From Gerris lacustris (taxonomy: Eukaryota > Arthropoda > Insecta > Hemiptera > Gerridae), in contig OX578280.1 in NCBI GenBank assembly GCA_951217055.1, positions 39,755,628-39,819,627 of the forward strand: DNA of 64,000 nucleotides, in the 5' to 3' direction. This document shows, piece after piece, positions 1 through 12,205 of the stretch. Every line of letters begins with the position of its first letter. Position 1 is the first letter of the stretch. Under the pieces are notes generated by a model. That model had not been told where the DNA came from. It did no database searches and saw only the letters and a list, made by a program, of their open reading frames with translations. A program made the translations under genes and the position numbers.

Positions 1-1689
1 AAAAAAATCACACTTGTTTATCTTTCATTTAATAACATGAATTTGATGAAACAAAGTGTATCCACCAATGGTGATTAGACTTAAATTTAATTAATTTATG
101 TACACCGAATGACAAATACTCATTAAAAGCTCAAGTAAGAGAAATAAAAAAGACCAGATCTATATTCATACGAATTCACCTCTTTGGTATAAAAATGTAG
201 ACATCAAATATTCTAAATCAAACAACAAATCTTGGAAAGATTTAAAAATCAAAATGTATCTGTAGATTTGTCATGGAAGAATTATAATTCAAAATATCTA
301 TATTAAATTTCGGACTTAATAGGAAAAGCAAAAACATGTTCAGAAATAAAAATTAGGTAGAAACAATAGAAATATATTTTAGGAAACAAATCTTAAGCCT
401 GGTGCAGCGGTCACCATGTCTTAGCTTAAGGAAGCTTATAGGTTCATCCAGATTCCTTAGGTTCCGTCAGGTTCCTCAGGTAAGCGCTTGGTGGCTGGTT
501 ACAAGGTGAATTATCGTACTCAATATAGTTGCACTCAGCAACGATGAATCAGAGCTAGGGACATATCGGATCCCAAATGTAGCCTGCAGCAAGACAACTC
601 ACTACTGACTCCAGTATAAGATGTATAAGCCAGGTATAAATCAATACATTCCATCGTTTTGGTATAAAAGAAATTAGATAAGATAAAAGGGAAGAAAATT
701 AGCAGAAGGCGGTTCTAATCCGGGGTCGCAGTTCCCTTAATGTCACTTTATAAACAAATAAATGGTAATTATCTCTAGAAACTATATTATTTAACAAAAT
801 AAAATTAATCTTTTAAATCATACTATAAAACATAAAAATTGATTATTTTAAATTCAAATATAATAATCAATCAGGCGTGAACACAAAGTCTACAACATAT
901 GCCACATGCTAGCACACTCCACTGCTTAAAAATGTATGGATTTGGTTAAGCCAGTTTTTCCATACAGTTGACAGACATAAATAAACTACTTATGCCAGAC
1001 ATACATATATGAGAAAGTAAAAAAATAATAATACCGGTTTTGGTTTTAGTAATGTTTAATGGTACACAGATTTATTTTTAAGGTAAAGTGATTTAGTGCC
1101 AGGGAGACAGCACTTACCGATATATTACTATTGAATAATTATTGTAGCCAAGTATATAACTACTATAAAGCACTTGATGCATATTACAGAGTAATATTAT
1201 AATTACTAGTAGTGTTTACATTAAATCATCGAGTACTTAGTATTATTACTGGAAAGCTACAAGTGGCTTTCAGACCTAACATAGTAATAATTAATTCCGT
1301 GAGATGACTAATGACCTACATTAGACCAGATATATGTTCTATAATGCATCAGGCGCATAATACTGCAGAGGTTTCAATTGAACTCATTATATCTTAATAA
1401 AGTATTCATGTTAAGTAGAGAAGTCATCATATTAGATTGACTTGATTGCCGAATATTTTCACCAGGATAGGTTGTAAATCTAAGTGCTTATATTTATTTT
1501 TAGATTTTTTTTAATCCTTAATATTAGATTCGATTTGGTGGCTGGCTATCGTCAACATCTTTGGAGGGCTAATTAACCCTCTTCCAGTCATCCAATCGAG
1601 CTAAAACTTGACACATAGACTTTGTATCAATACAAAAACATATTATCAAATTTTAGGGTCGCCCACCCTAAAACACACTGATTAACGAT
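1..1689. other. AT-rich non-coding sequence
   Basis: No gene or complete mobile element is recognised. Around 395-460 there is a faint tRNA-like stretch, discussed under rejected items. Positions 1540-1689, with an inverted pair around TTAGGGTCGCCCACCCTAA, probably belong to the decayed repeat that continues to the right. Confidence 0.5.
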
Positions 1690-1886
1690 AAAAACATTTT
1701 ATTAAAATTAGACGAGTAACTTTTAAGATATGTTGGTTCACAAAAAGTTGAGCGACTGACAGACAGACACTGAACCAAAAATGTTCCCTGATTCTGTCTT
1801 GGAATTTTTGAAATCGGACACATAAAAAAAATTTCGTTCTTCAGAACGATCGCATAGCTTCCGTTACCTTTGGTAAGCTCGGATAA
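1690..1886 (+). repeat. Family 1 repeat, 3' part
   Basis: This is the 3' part of the dispersed family whose full copy is at 7125-7820. It shows the shared internal block (ACAGACAGACAC, then CTGTCTTGGAATTTTTGAAA) and ends in the hallmark GCTTCCGTTACC-TTTGGTAAGCTCGG. The last few bases of the terminal hairpin are lost. It is followed after about 45 bases by the dispersed repeat at 1931-2258, and the same order recurs at 61.8-62.3 kb. Confidence 0.75.
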
Positions 1887-1930
1887 AATAAATAAGAATA
1901 ATCTTGAAATAATTGTACGCGCATATAACT

Positions 1931-2258
1931 AGGCATCGCGTGGCTCTATCATTGAAGCGAGCGTATTGCAATAAAATACTGAATATTGAAATTTGTTAAT
2001 CATGATGAATGTCATAGTTGAAGATAAGTGGAAGAAGGTACTAAGGGGTAGAGTGGGGGTACTCGGTACAAAGCTTTACTTCACAACAAACCTACACACA
2101 ATACGACTATAAGAATCTTAACCATCCGGAATAGCTTTTAAACTAATATTATAAATGTATCACTTCATTACTCAAATACTACTGCATGTATCAAGTTGAA
2201 ATTTTACATACTTGTTTCAATTGTACTTTAGACGATGTACATGAAGTTTTATTATAAT
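1931..2258. repeat. Dispersed repeat, copy A of a distant pair
   Basis: This segment starts AGGCATCGCGTGGCTCTATC and is visibly near-identical, apart from scattered substitutions and small indels, to 61981-62310, about 60 kb away. It is in the same orientation and also follows a family 1 3' end. No open frame is conserved. The beginning, read on the minus strand, gives CGCTCGCTTCAATGATAGA, which resembles an end seen near 62730-62750. It is probably part of a non-autonomous mobile element of unknown class. Confidence 0.8.
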
Positions 2259-3112
2259 TTTGAAGTCTTTAGTTATTTCTATTTTTGGTGAATTATTAGT
2301 TTTTACAATTGTTTAAGTTTATTTTGTTGGCTATCGAAGTTTTATTCCCCGCTAATTTTTCCTCCGAGGCAAAGGCTCTATGGTGAAAGTCTTTCTTGTG
2401 TACATCTAATCCAAGTGTTAATTGTATTTTTGTTTTTCTAAATTTAGGTAATGATGTTCTTAAAATCTCTTCGGTGAAGTTCAAACCATTACTTTTTATT
2501 AATTGACGAAATTAGCCAGTCATTTTCTTTTTTATTGAATTTTCCTCTTTTTTTCATTACAATAGTAATGATTAAATCTCTATTAGCATGGATTGCAATT
2601 CCTTTCTCATTTGTAATATTTACGTAAAATTATTTTTTAATAATTATCATTATTTTTTTTTACTTATTCATGTATCCTTCCTTTTGCAAGACATTAAGAT
2701 TACCTTTTGGCTAAGACATCACCCTCTGCCTATAATAATAGCTGCAGATTAGCATATCAGTAATTACTTGTGTTTAAGGACAATGTCGTTTTAAAGGAGG
2801 GCGTATTTTCATTTAAGTAACTCTATAGCGAGGTTGAGACGTGCCTCGCAGCGCTAAAATCTCGCTTATCGCTAGATTATGTTTTAAAGAGCAATTTATG
2901 AAAATATTAAGAATATATTAGGGGTGAAATGATACCAAGTTTATCGTTTCAACTTCCCAGGTAAATGACATTTTCGCACGGCTCTCAAACATCGCTTCGA
3001 CTAAATTACAAAGGACACGCGAATTTAAAAAAAATAACACTTAATATAGCTTAACGTCTAAGTAAAGTCGCCTTTTACACAACACAAACTAATATGTTTT
3101 ATATTATTATTT
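2259..3112. other. AT-rich non-coding sequence
   Basis: Nothing is recognised. A short minus-strand open frame at 2296-2484 (62 codons) has no familiar motif and is of a length expected by chance. Confidence 0.5.
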
Positions 3113-3300
3113 TTGCTTTCTCAAGTATACATATATAACCAGAAAGTATTATGATGGCGCGAAAATTTTATTTTAAGATTTTAATTGATCTACACTTTTT
3201 TTCAAATATTTTCAAAGACTTGGCAATTAATAATCTGCCAATAAAATAAAAATCAAGGTCAGTAAATAATATTTTCCTAAACCATATTTTTCCACTAAAA
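3113..3300 (+). repeat. Family 3 relic (TTTCTCAAGTATAC start)
   Basis: The sequence GCTTTCTCAAGTATACATATATA followed by GAAAGTATTATGATGGCGCGAAAATT parallels the start of the better copies at 12206 and 13577 (start TTTCTC-ATATA, then GAAAGTATTG, then a block containing GATTTACACG). It is degenerate beyond the first 100 bases, so the right edge is approximate. Confidence 0.5.
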
Positions 3301-3584
3301 TTGAACTTAAAAACACAGTACGACGCGAAATGGTAGCCTCTTACGACAATAAGTAATTTCGCTCCGCCACTGGTACTCCTAGGCGCAAATGAAACACACA
3401 CCAAGGAAAGACAACGAATTGAGATCTCTCGACGAACCCCTATGCCTGAGCTATAGTTCAACCAGCGTAAATGAGTTCTTAATGCAAAGACTTCACAATT
3501 TAAAAGTTAGTGACTGTGTTTTACTAACGATAACTGGCGTAAAAATTGACAGATTCGGAAGAAATTCAGCACACCTTGTGGGTA

Positions 3585-3788
3585 CTTCTTTAGATTGTTA
3601 CTCATGTTTTTTTAGAATATAAATAAGAAAGACAAAGGGATGTTTATTCTAATGTACTTTGGGACAAAGGAATATGACACTTTTGTTTTTATAAGGAGAG
3701 TAACAGTCTAAAGAAGAACATTCCGTACATCTTCTTTAAATTGTTACTCCCCTCTGTTTTTTATAACGAGAATAACAATCTAAAGAAG
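3585..3788 (+). mobile_element. Foldback MITE, copy 1
   Basis: The element starts CTTCTTTAGATTGTTACTC and ends with the inverted counterpart GTAACAATCTAAAGAAG (the flanking G-run is partly mutated). Between the ends lie two further internal copies of the same motif, one in each orientation, separated by a spacer containing AACATTCCGTACATC. The element is thus two consecutive foldbacks, a longer one of about 135 bases and a shorter one of about 70. Three other copies are at 16672, 30232 and 50231. No coding capacity; the flanks show no convincing target duplication. The transposase superfamily is unknown. Confidence 0.85.
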
Positions 3789-4610
3789 TGCCACCATGTC
3801 TATCTCAGCATTTGATGACAGAAAACTGTATAGTTTTTGGAAAGGTTTTAGTCAGCATGACATGTTATACATTGTTTTAAAGGTCTTTCAGAGTAGAAAA
3901 GTTCTCTCTCAAAATAATAATGCGGAATGAATCTCTAAAATATATCTCTAACATTAAATGGTATAAAATCTCTAAAGTATATCTTAAAGAAAATATGAAT
4001 TAAAAAACAAACTAATATCTGTCGATTTCGGGATTAAAAGTTAGGTAAAGAAAAACACAATGAAAGAAAACAATAAGATGTCTTTTAATTCTGTCGAAAT
4101 ATAAATTTAAAAGTCGCTTCTATTAAGTCCATTCAAAAATAACACTTCATATATTACAAAAACACTTAATATTTTACATATTATGATTTTTTTTTTAGTT
4201 ATATGTAAGTAATCTTTTATTTCAATCTGCATAATAATAGAAAGAGAGGGGAAAAAAAAAGAAATTTGATAATAAAGAAGCTGGAAGAAGTGTATTGTGG
4301 GAGAGAACCAGTTTGAAGGTGAGATGCGAGTTACATGTGAGAGCCACGCACTTCATCAAGATAACAGACTTAACAACAGATTAAAACTGTTTAACTGGGA
4401 GCCACCAAACTCCCTCCTCGTCTTCTTCGTCCATAATTTCGACCAAACTAATTTGGACAAAAAGATAAATTATATAATCAAAAAGAAAAAACCGACAAAT
4501 TCTTCACTAGAAACACCTCCTTTTATTATTAACAGTAGAGAAATAAATTTTTTTTCGAAATATTTTAAACAGTTTAACAGATAATTAAAAAGTTTTCATT
4601 TTTATTTTTT
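3789..4610. other. AT-rich non-coding sequence
   Basis: No gene is recognised. The 95-codon open frame at 4297-4584 has low-complexity lysine and asparagine content at its C-terminus and no motif; I do not call it. Confidence 0.5.
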
Positions 4611-4900
4611 GCATCCGAGCTTATCGAAGTTAAGAGAAGCATTATTAAACGATTTTTTTTATGTCTCCAAATGTGAGCATTTTTGGTTCCGGGGTACGTC
4701 AGTCTGCCAGTTCTTCAAATGCCGATTTCTTCAAATGCTCGCATTCTTCTTTGGAGTCTATTATCATCAAAGAAGGGTGCAAAATAAAGATTATTTTTAC
4801 TAAGAAAATAAGGAGAAAGAAAAGTCTATTATCATGTGAATATCGGTTCAATAGTAGGACGCGAGGAAGCTATGTACCAGTACCATACTAATTGGTAGAC
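4611..4900 (-). repeat. Family 1 repeat, internally deleted, minus strand
   Basis: The left edge (GCATCCGAGCTTATCGAAGTTA) is a degraded reverse complement of the family 1 3' hairpin. The right edge (GGACGCGAGGAAGCTATG, then ACTAATTGGTAGAC) is the reverse complement of the family 1 5' end. At about 290 bases it lacks most of the 700-base interior. Confidence 0.6.
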
Positions 4901-5349
4901 GTTTAATAATAAAACAGAGCAATACATTTTATTTGTATAAATAAAAAAAAATCCTAGATGAACGAACTAAGTTTCAAACAAACAGGTCAAGAGTGTGCTA
5001 GTCAACACACAGCGAGGCGAGGGTCCGTTGGTAACACTGCATTGTTTAAGTAGTACCCAATTGATGGTGTTTTTTAAAATGCTAAAAAGCTTACTTTGAA
5101 CTATCCTACGGGTCTGATATTCTCAAAACACATAAACAAACTTCTGATAAAGTATATTATTTTGCCACTGAACCGGACTACAAACATATAAATTCATCGA
5201 AAAGACCATAATTGTAAAAAAAAGTATATTGTCAATAAAAAATAAAATAATTTTTTTTCGAAATTTCCAAAAAGTGGTATCTTCACTTTAGGTCGAAGAA
5301 AGTTTAGGAATGTTTTCAGATTTTTTGCACTTCACATAAACGAGATAAA
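4901..5349. other. AT-rich non-coding sequence
   Basis: No recognisable gene or element. Confidence 0.5.
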
Positions 5350-5698
5350 GGGGGGGGGGGGGAATACTTTTCCCACCCACTTCAAACACGTCTACGCTAG
5401 CCCTATCCAAGCTTATAACCAAAAATTATATATTTTTGTAATCAGCTCAACGTACCCTTTCATATGATCACAAGGTGTCCAAAAAAAAAAAAATTTAACC
5501 CTTAAGTTTTTTTACACTAATTTTTTGAAAAATATTTTTTTTAAGTCGCTATATTTTTAAAACGTGTGGGTAGGTAGAATACACATATATGATAAATTTC
5601 AAAGTGATCGGACGAAAGGTGTAGCCGTGAGAGCAGGCAATATAAGACACACGCAGGAAAATATAAGGGTCCTTGGTTTTGCCTATGGACCCTAAAAA
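5350..5698 (+). repeat. Family 2 repeat, copy A (G-run headed)
   Basis: It starts with a run of G and continues through TATATATTTTTGTAATCAGC and AAATTTCAAAGTGATCGGACG. It ends in a conserved block containing ACACACGCAGGAAAATATAAGG and then CTTGGTTTTGCCTA-GGACCCTAAAAA. The copy at 13967-14338 follows it nearly base for base. No protein coding is apparent; probably a non-autonomous retroelement or DNA element of unknown class. Confidence 0.8.
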
Positions 5699-7124
5699 TG
5701 ACAAGAAGACTTAAAACATCATTAGACTTAATAATCATAAGACTTAAACACATATGAAAGAATTTAGTTGATCAATAATAGTGTATTTGTATTTGTAGAA
5801 ACTTATTACATACTATTTCTATTAACTTTTCTGTCGATAGTAATTTTGATTATTGACTTTATTTTGTAATATAAATATTCTTAACACCTAATACCACTGG
5901 GATCTTTGTCATCGATTAAAAATAAATAAATAATACGTTACAGAAGAAAAACAACCAAGTAATGACCGGGAGTCAACAATAAATAATAGAATAATAATGA
6001 TTTAAAAAGCTACCGAAGGTTATAAATAATAAAAACTATCACATCGCAAAGAAACGTTTACAACTACCCGAGACCGAGCAATAAAAATAAATAATAAATA
6101 TGAGAGTTATCAGTACATTCTCGTTACTCTGTTTACAGCCTTCACTGAATAATAGTAAGTTACAATTATATACTCGGATATTTCTACTCTAAGTAAGATC
6201 CTGACTGCAGTAAATTACACAACTTCGTGAACTCTATAATTAACTCTGATGATGTAAACACTTCTGACATCATTGTTTAACTGTTTAACACAATTTTGTT
6301 TTGTTCCGTTTATAAGCACGATTTCAGGAAAAACACGTGTTTATTTTTACTTACATAGATTTTGTACTTGAAAATTAAAAGTATTATTTTTTTTGTTTTG
6401 CGACAAGGCTATAATGTATAATTTATACCTATATATAAAAGGCGTGAGTTACATTAATTCTTATCAGTATGAAAATATTTTTTTATGACCCTAAGTTCAA
6501 GGAATTTGTTATTATTGATATTATTATTATATTATATTAGAATAAAATGATATAAAAGGTTAAAAATAAAAAAATCATAATATTAAAATTAGATATTATT
6601 TTAAATATTTTGTATAACTTCTATTATTGTAATTTCCTTAATCCTTGGTAATTTCGTAAGGATTAATATATTAAGATTTATACACACAAAAATAACTGTT
6701 ATTAACCGAGATTTTGTGAAAACTCAATTAATATATAAAACCCAATTTTAAAGAGTAAAATTATTTTTTTATTTTTTTATTTATTTATTTTTTTTTTTAT
6801 TATTTATATTTATTATTTATTATATTATATTATTTTTTTTGTATTATTTATTTATGATGAAAAGTCACACATTAAAAAATCTCCTGCTTGTTTTCAAATG
6901 AAGATTTTTATTATTACTTTTTGTACAAAATGTGCCCTGTCCCTTACAAGTACAATTTCTATAATCGTGAAAAAGGAAATCGGACCATATTTTAACTATT
7001 TTAGAAAATAGTATTCTTTATAATTTTAAAGGTATAATTCCAAATTTCTTTGTAGCATAAAATGTTAAAAATCGAATTTCGACATTTTTATGCCTAAAAG
7101 GCTTTCGGAATAATACCTTAAAAT
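5699..7124. other. Extremely AT-rich sequence
   Basis: No gene. Positions 6760-6850 are almost pure A/T with runs of T. Tetranucleotide-like TAAATAAATAAT stretches occur near 5920-6090. Confidence 0.6.
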
Positions 7125-7820
7125 AGACAGCCAATTGGTGTGGCACATAGCTTCCTCGCATCCTATCACGTACTTTATTGAGTTTATGCTTTAACAAGCC
7201 ATTATTGTCTAATTTGTTTAATTGTTTCCCCCGTCTTTTTAATCTGTCAAAATTATTTTGATTTTTTACTTAATTAAATTATCAAATAAGAAAAAGTTGA
7301 AGAGTAAAGACGGTTCAAAGTAATCTGGGGCTATCTGCGGGCTACTTTCGAACTATAAAAGTTTCATACAAATCAGATAAGTACTTTTGAAGGTATAGGT
7401 GTAAATTAATGTATGTTTGTACGCATGAAGAAGAGAAACAAATTAGCGCAGAAGGTTGAAACTTATATGGGACCAACGATGGGTTTACTCGTGACCTAAA
7501 ACCCAAATTTCATTAAAATTGGACGTATAGTTTTTAAGATATATGGGTTCAATTTTTAAGTTTTTGGTAGTATTCATACTACGGAACGTATAAATTTTAA
7601 TTTAAATCAAATTATAATTACTATTTACAAGAATTTATTATATATTTATGATATATTGGTTCGACAAATTGAACGACAGACAGACAGACACGGAACCAAA
7701 AATGATCCCTGATGTCTGAAACAGATTTCTGTCTTGGAATTTTTGAAATCGGAGAACTAAAATTTTTTCGTTCTTCGGAACGATTACATAGCTTCCGTTA
7801 CCTTCGGTAAGCTCGGAAGC
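7125..7820 (+). repeat. Family 1 repeat, most complete copy
   Basis: The 5' end reads AGACAGCCAATTGGTGTGGC, then ACATAGCTTCCTCGCATCC. The interior holds CAGAAGGTTGAAACTTATATGGG and an ACAGACAGACAGACAC block. The 3' end reads GAACGATTACATAGC and then a hairpin in which GCTTCCG pairs with CGGAAGC and TTACC with GGTAA. Both ends recur in several copies in this window, which defines the termini. There is no coding frame. The element has no clear terminal inverted repeat and carries a terminal hairpin, but the superfamily cannot be settled from sequence alone. An unrelated 80-base segment lies at 7551-7630. Confidence 0.85.
7551..7630 (-). repeat. SINE tail fragment inside family 1
   Basis: This 80-base stretch (AATTTTTAAGTTTTTGGTAG ... 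AAATCAAATTATAATTA) matches the left arm of the SINE array at 33808-33890, which is the reverse complement of the SINE body. It therefore looks like a minus-strand fragment of the same SINE inserted in, or shared by, the family 1 interior. Confidence 0.7.
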
Positions 7821-8600
7821 AAAATTATAAAGTAAGGAAGCATAATTTTTTTTTAATTGTCAAGATTTGGTCCGGTTTCTAGTATATGATTTTAAAAAAT
7901 TTAATTTTTAGATACAGGACTCATTTTGAACCAAAAGTAATTCTATAAATCTTTTTTTATGAACATTTTTTTTTTTTTTTAAGATTAACTTTCCTTTGAA
8001 TTTTTTTTTGTCACTACACGGTATTGGCAACACGAGCCGGGGACCACCCTGTATTATTTTTTATTTTTTGTGTTGAAAGGTAATTAGGTGTCAAGTGTCA
8101 CTTGTTATAGTTTTGGCTGAGGAAGGGTTTTAATTATTTTATTTATTTTTTAATTTTTTTTTACAAGACTCAGATTTTTTGTGATCGTTTTGAAGAACAT
8201 CTTTGGTCTCGAGTCTTTGTCAACATTTTTGCGAACCCGAACCACCATATCTTAAAAACTATTCGTCTGATTCGGATATTAAGTCGTAATTAGACCACTG
8301 TTAGTTTCATAATAATTTTAGATTTTTCTTTCATTGCATTTTTTTTCATAACACTTATATATCTTTAAAACTGCTAATCTGCTTTTAAAGAAATATGAAT
8401 TGCTTGTATAAAGTAGCCTAAGAATTGGTCCATTATTATTTCGACTGCCTGTCAAAATTGAATATTTATTACAAAATATATGACCTTACTGGGAATCGAA
8501 ACAGGTCAAAACGACTTCTCTTTAAACACCCATTGTGATTTGTGATCACATAAACACATATGTATGTGTGTGTTTTACATTGAACACATGTGACCAGTGA
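7821..8600. other. AT-rich non-coding sequence
   Basis: No gene. At 8040-8056 the sequence GGGGACCACCCTGTA resembles one end of a CAGGGTG-type TA-inserting transposon; no partner end is evident. Confidence 0.45.
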
Positions 8601-8655
8601 CCATCCGTCCTTTTATAGAATACCAAGAAACTATGTGCCACACTAATCGGTAGAC
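8601..8655 (-). repeat. Family 1 5'-end fragment, minus strand
   Basis: AAGAAACTATGTGCCACACTAATCGGTAGACT is the reverse complement of the family 1 5' end. No matching 3' end lies nearby on the left, so this is a fragment. Confidence 0.55.
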
Positions 8656-10511
8656 TATAATTAGAGTACTATATAAACAAAAAGAAATAATAGTTTATCA
8701 TTATCCGAAAGATATAAGAATTTTCTATATGAAATAGTACTTTGCAAAAACAAGATATAATCTTGACTTGTTAGTTTTAGGATAGTTTGAAGGTAAAAGG
8801 AAGGTTGTAAGAGTAGGGTGTAGTTTATCCTTAATCCTATAATGCTATCCTAAGCTGAGCAAGGAATTTTACCTTAACTACTCCTACTTGAACACTTAGT
8901 CGATACTTAACTCTAGAATCACTTAACTGCAACCTGAATAATTTAAAACCCTTCTTTTTTTCAGAAAAAAGACTTTCAAATTTAGTTTGAAGAGCGGAAA
9001 AAAGATGTCGAAGAGTTTTCCTGCTATTCCTTATATTTTTAATCAAATGTTTAACACTATTCCTTTATAGATTGAGTCAAATTACAGAGTTTTTAAAGTG
9101 AGGGAACTTGATACTCCTTGCCAATATTCAATCTGATCAATTGGATTTCTAGTTCCTCACAAAGCAACCTTGACTGAGTAATATCACGTTTACATCAATC
9201 TCAATTAGTCCTACACAATTATTTGTTTTATAAACAACAATAAATCAATATTATAATGTAACACTATTTGCTATTCTGGGGGTTTTGAAGATGATTACTT
9301 TTGAGAATGTAAATAATCCGTTTAAAATAACATTGCTTTCAAAACGTGATGATATTTAAGTATCTATACCTTTAAAAAACATTTTATGCAAAAGTCTGGA
9401 GGATTGTTTAACATTATCATAACAATAAAGACAAAAAAATAGTTACAAGCTCGAATTAAACTTGTTCATGTCCATAGCGATACTAAACTTAATTCCGATA
9501 TCTAATGTAATCGTTATATTAACATATAAAAGTATTTAACAGGCGATTGTTTTAGATTTACAACAATTTAGTCTGATTTTCATCAATATCTCAGAAATTA
9601 GATTTAAATCTAATTTCTGGTGCTCCAAGTTCTTTACTTAATTTTATTATTCTGACTATAGTTCATTATAAATAATCGGTAATAAAAATTGTCTACTACA
9701 GTCAATAATTTATGGTGCATATAAATTCGTCTTGTTGAAACTTTAGTTGAAAACGATTTATCGTTTAGGACCTAAAATTTTAAAGAGACAGTAAAACTAC
9801 TAATATTGTTTTCTACAAGATGCTGCTTGAAAATGCTTTTCGAGTAAGAAATAAATAACGTTTGGATATTTGGTTGATGGGAAAGTAAGGCGGGATTGAA
9901 AGCGGTTTCACCGTAAAGGCAACCTGTTCGACCGACTAAACCGCTCCAATTTATTACTTAAGGAAAAGCAAAACCGCAGTGGAGCAGGATTCTGCTGACT
10001 TACACCCAGTCTTCGATACTTTACTTGCCTTCTTCTAAATCAATACTTAGCATAACTTCTGCCTTCTGCAATATACTCGTATTATTAATTAAGAGCAAGC
10101 TACTAACACTCGTCAAAAATACTCCTTTCTGGTCGAGAATGGTACCTCAGATCCCTGGGTTCATGATATAATCCTCTACATTAGAAAAAATAATTTTACT
10201 AGTTCAAATAAATAAATTATAAATTATTTTTACAATAAAAATAAACTTTAAAGAGATTTATATACTTTTGTATTTTGAAATAGGAATAATTCCCCCTTCG
10301 TGGCTCGGTGATTAGATCGAGGAAGCGTGTTCGTTCAAAAACATTATATTTGTTTGTTTTTGATTCTTTACAGGACTAAACCATCACCCTCTTTACATTT
10401 CTACCCCAGATTTGAAGTCCTAATTACGCCGAAAGTGGGGTACTTTGGGGGTTATTTTGTTTTTACACCGGTCATATATTTATTTTCAATAGTTGTTTCA
10501 ATGGCAGGAAA
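8656..10511. other. Non-coding sequence
   Basis: No gene is recognised. Positions 9870-10030 are less AT-rich than their surroundings but show no motif. A 28-base perfect palindrome at 9592 is listed separately. Confidence 0.45.
9592..9619. repeat. Perfect 28-bp palindrome
   Basis: CAGAAATTAGATTT is followed directly by its exact reverse complement, with no loop. Confidence 0.9.
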
Positions 10512-10603
10512 CATTTTTTAGGGAAAAACTTACATAATCTTACATTTTTAGGGAAAAACTTACAAAATCTTACATTTTTTAGGGAAAAACTTACATAATC
10601 TTA
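10512..10603. repeat. Tandem repeat, about 30 bp x 3
   Basis: Three successive units of TTTTTAGGGAAAAACTTACA plus ATCTTACA, with the AGGG motif at 10520, 10550 and 10581. Confidence 0.9.
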
Positions 10604-10929
10604 ATCTACCTGAAAAGAGCGTTAAAATACGTGGCATGCTGTATAAGCAGTAACTTTTTTCCTAACACTTCGGCCATATTTGTTTTTAAAATACCGCAGC
10701 AAAGAATGGAAATTGTGTAATAATGGTGACATTATTTTCCTACACTTTTTTTTACTCGTCCGCCATATTGGCCGCCATTTTGAAAATATTTAGTGTGAGA
10801 TATCCAAAAACTTTACAGTTGCCTGAAATGCTGAGGTGTACCTGATGTGTACAGAATTTTGTTGAAAAAGATCAATTTTTATGCCCTCTATCGTTAGAAA
10901 AAAAAAAACACACATACCCCATTCTCTGA
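10604..10929. other. Decayed 'CGCCATATTGG' type sequence
   Basis: Contains CGGCCATATTTG, CCGCCATATTGG and CCGCCATTTTG. These motifs are typical of interspersed repeats and also occur in the arrays at 24541 and 57318. No coding region. Confidence 0.4.
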
Positions 10930-11195
10930 AATGAAGAACTCTCTACTCTCGAGAAATAAGAGCGTTCAATTATTTTTCTTGACTTGGGTTCGGAGTATGA
11001 TTTTTTTAACAATAATGTCAAGCATCTAAATAAGGCTTCGTGTGTCTGGACAGATGACAGACAAACATTTCATTAAAAAAAAACTTTTTTCGGCTCAGGA
11101 GATTTAAAAATCGTGTAAATCCATCAAAATTGAATTATTGCACCATCACAATAATTTCTTTTTTTATATGCTACGAATATGAGAAAGTAAAAATT
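10930..11195 (-). repeat. Family 3 repeat, minus strand
   Basis: Read on the minus strand, it gives TACTTTCTCATATTCGTAGC, then CAATAATTCAATTTTGATGG and ATTTACACG. It continues with a DNA-level match to the block GTCTGT-CATCTGTC. This is the same order as the plus-strand copies at 12206 and 13577. Confidence 0.65.
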
Positions 11196-12205
11196 CCGAT
11201 ACCAATATTGGTAACTTGGTTTTTAATTTTTATGCTTGATAATGTTTCTATTATTTTTAGGGGTGAATGTAGTCGAATTTTGCACGCTTTCTAAGCTACG
11301 ATATTTTAGTACTTTCAACTTTTCATTTTTATGTCGATCTCTGTGGTTATATGACGGGTCTTAATGTAGATCTATATATTTTACTGATTAAATCTAAAGG
11401 TCGTCAAAAAAACTATAGATGTAACGTTGTTTCCTACCTTATCAGATTAGAACACTCAGATGTGTTTGTTTGTAAATTTCCATATTAAATCTATTTTTCT
11501 GGTATACAGGTGTCGAGATGTCTGTCAGTTTTTATCTTTATCCATAAAAATGTTAGATTTTACTTCTTTCTTTAAATTATTAGTGTTTTAGAGGTATAAA
11601 ATACAGAACTGGTTTTACACTAAACTATTTTGATATTTTCAATAATAAATCAGTTTTAAAATAATTTCTTTTCACTATTTATATAAAGATTTTATGAAAT
11701 ATGAATTATCATACTAAACGTTCACGGTTGCTTGTAAAAACTATCTCTAGAACTTATCTCAAAGTTGTTTAGGAAGACCTTTAAATCGAGAAATTTTAAT
11801 TTTGAAGCAGTTAAGTATTCAGCTATTTTTTTAAAACTTTCTTTTTATTTAATTAATTAACTCTATTCTCTTAATAATGACCGAAAGCTGATTTGAAATT
11901 TAATTTATTATTTTATCAAAAAGATAGATAAGCGGTGGATTGACTTGATTAGACATAGAGTTTTGTTCTCTACAACGATGTTAAGTACAAGATCTATATG
12001 CTGACAAATCTCGACTTAAGTAATAAAGTTGCCGCAACTTATACGTCATTGTGATTCCCCCTCTCTTCCCATACACTTTTGTAGCAAAAAAATATTTAAA
12101 ATGTCCATTTGTATGTATACTATCTTATTGCAAATGAACAAAATATGAGCATGTGTGTGTTATTAATAAAAGATAAATAAAATAAATAGGCATTTCACTC
12201 TTTTT
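11196..12205. other. AT-rich non-coding sequence
   Basis: No gene or element recognised. Confidence 0.5.

Noticed and set aside
395..460. tRNA-like stretch (CTGGTGCAGCGGTCACC ... AGGTTCATCCAGATTCC)
   Set aside because: The A-box and B-box similarity is loose, with no arm pairing; it may be an old SINE head but is not supportable.
10296..10350. TCGTGGCTCGGTGATTAGATCG as a tRNA head
   Set aside because: It resembles a Pol III A box, but no convincing B box or tRNA fold follows.
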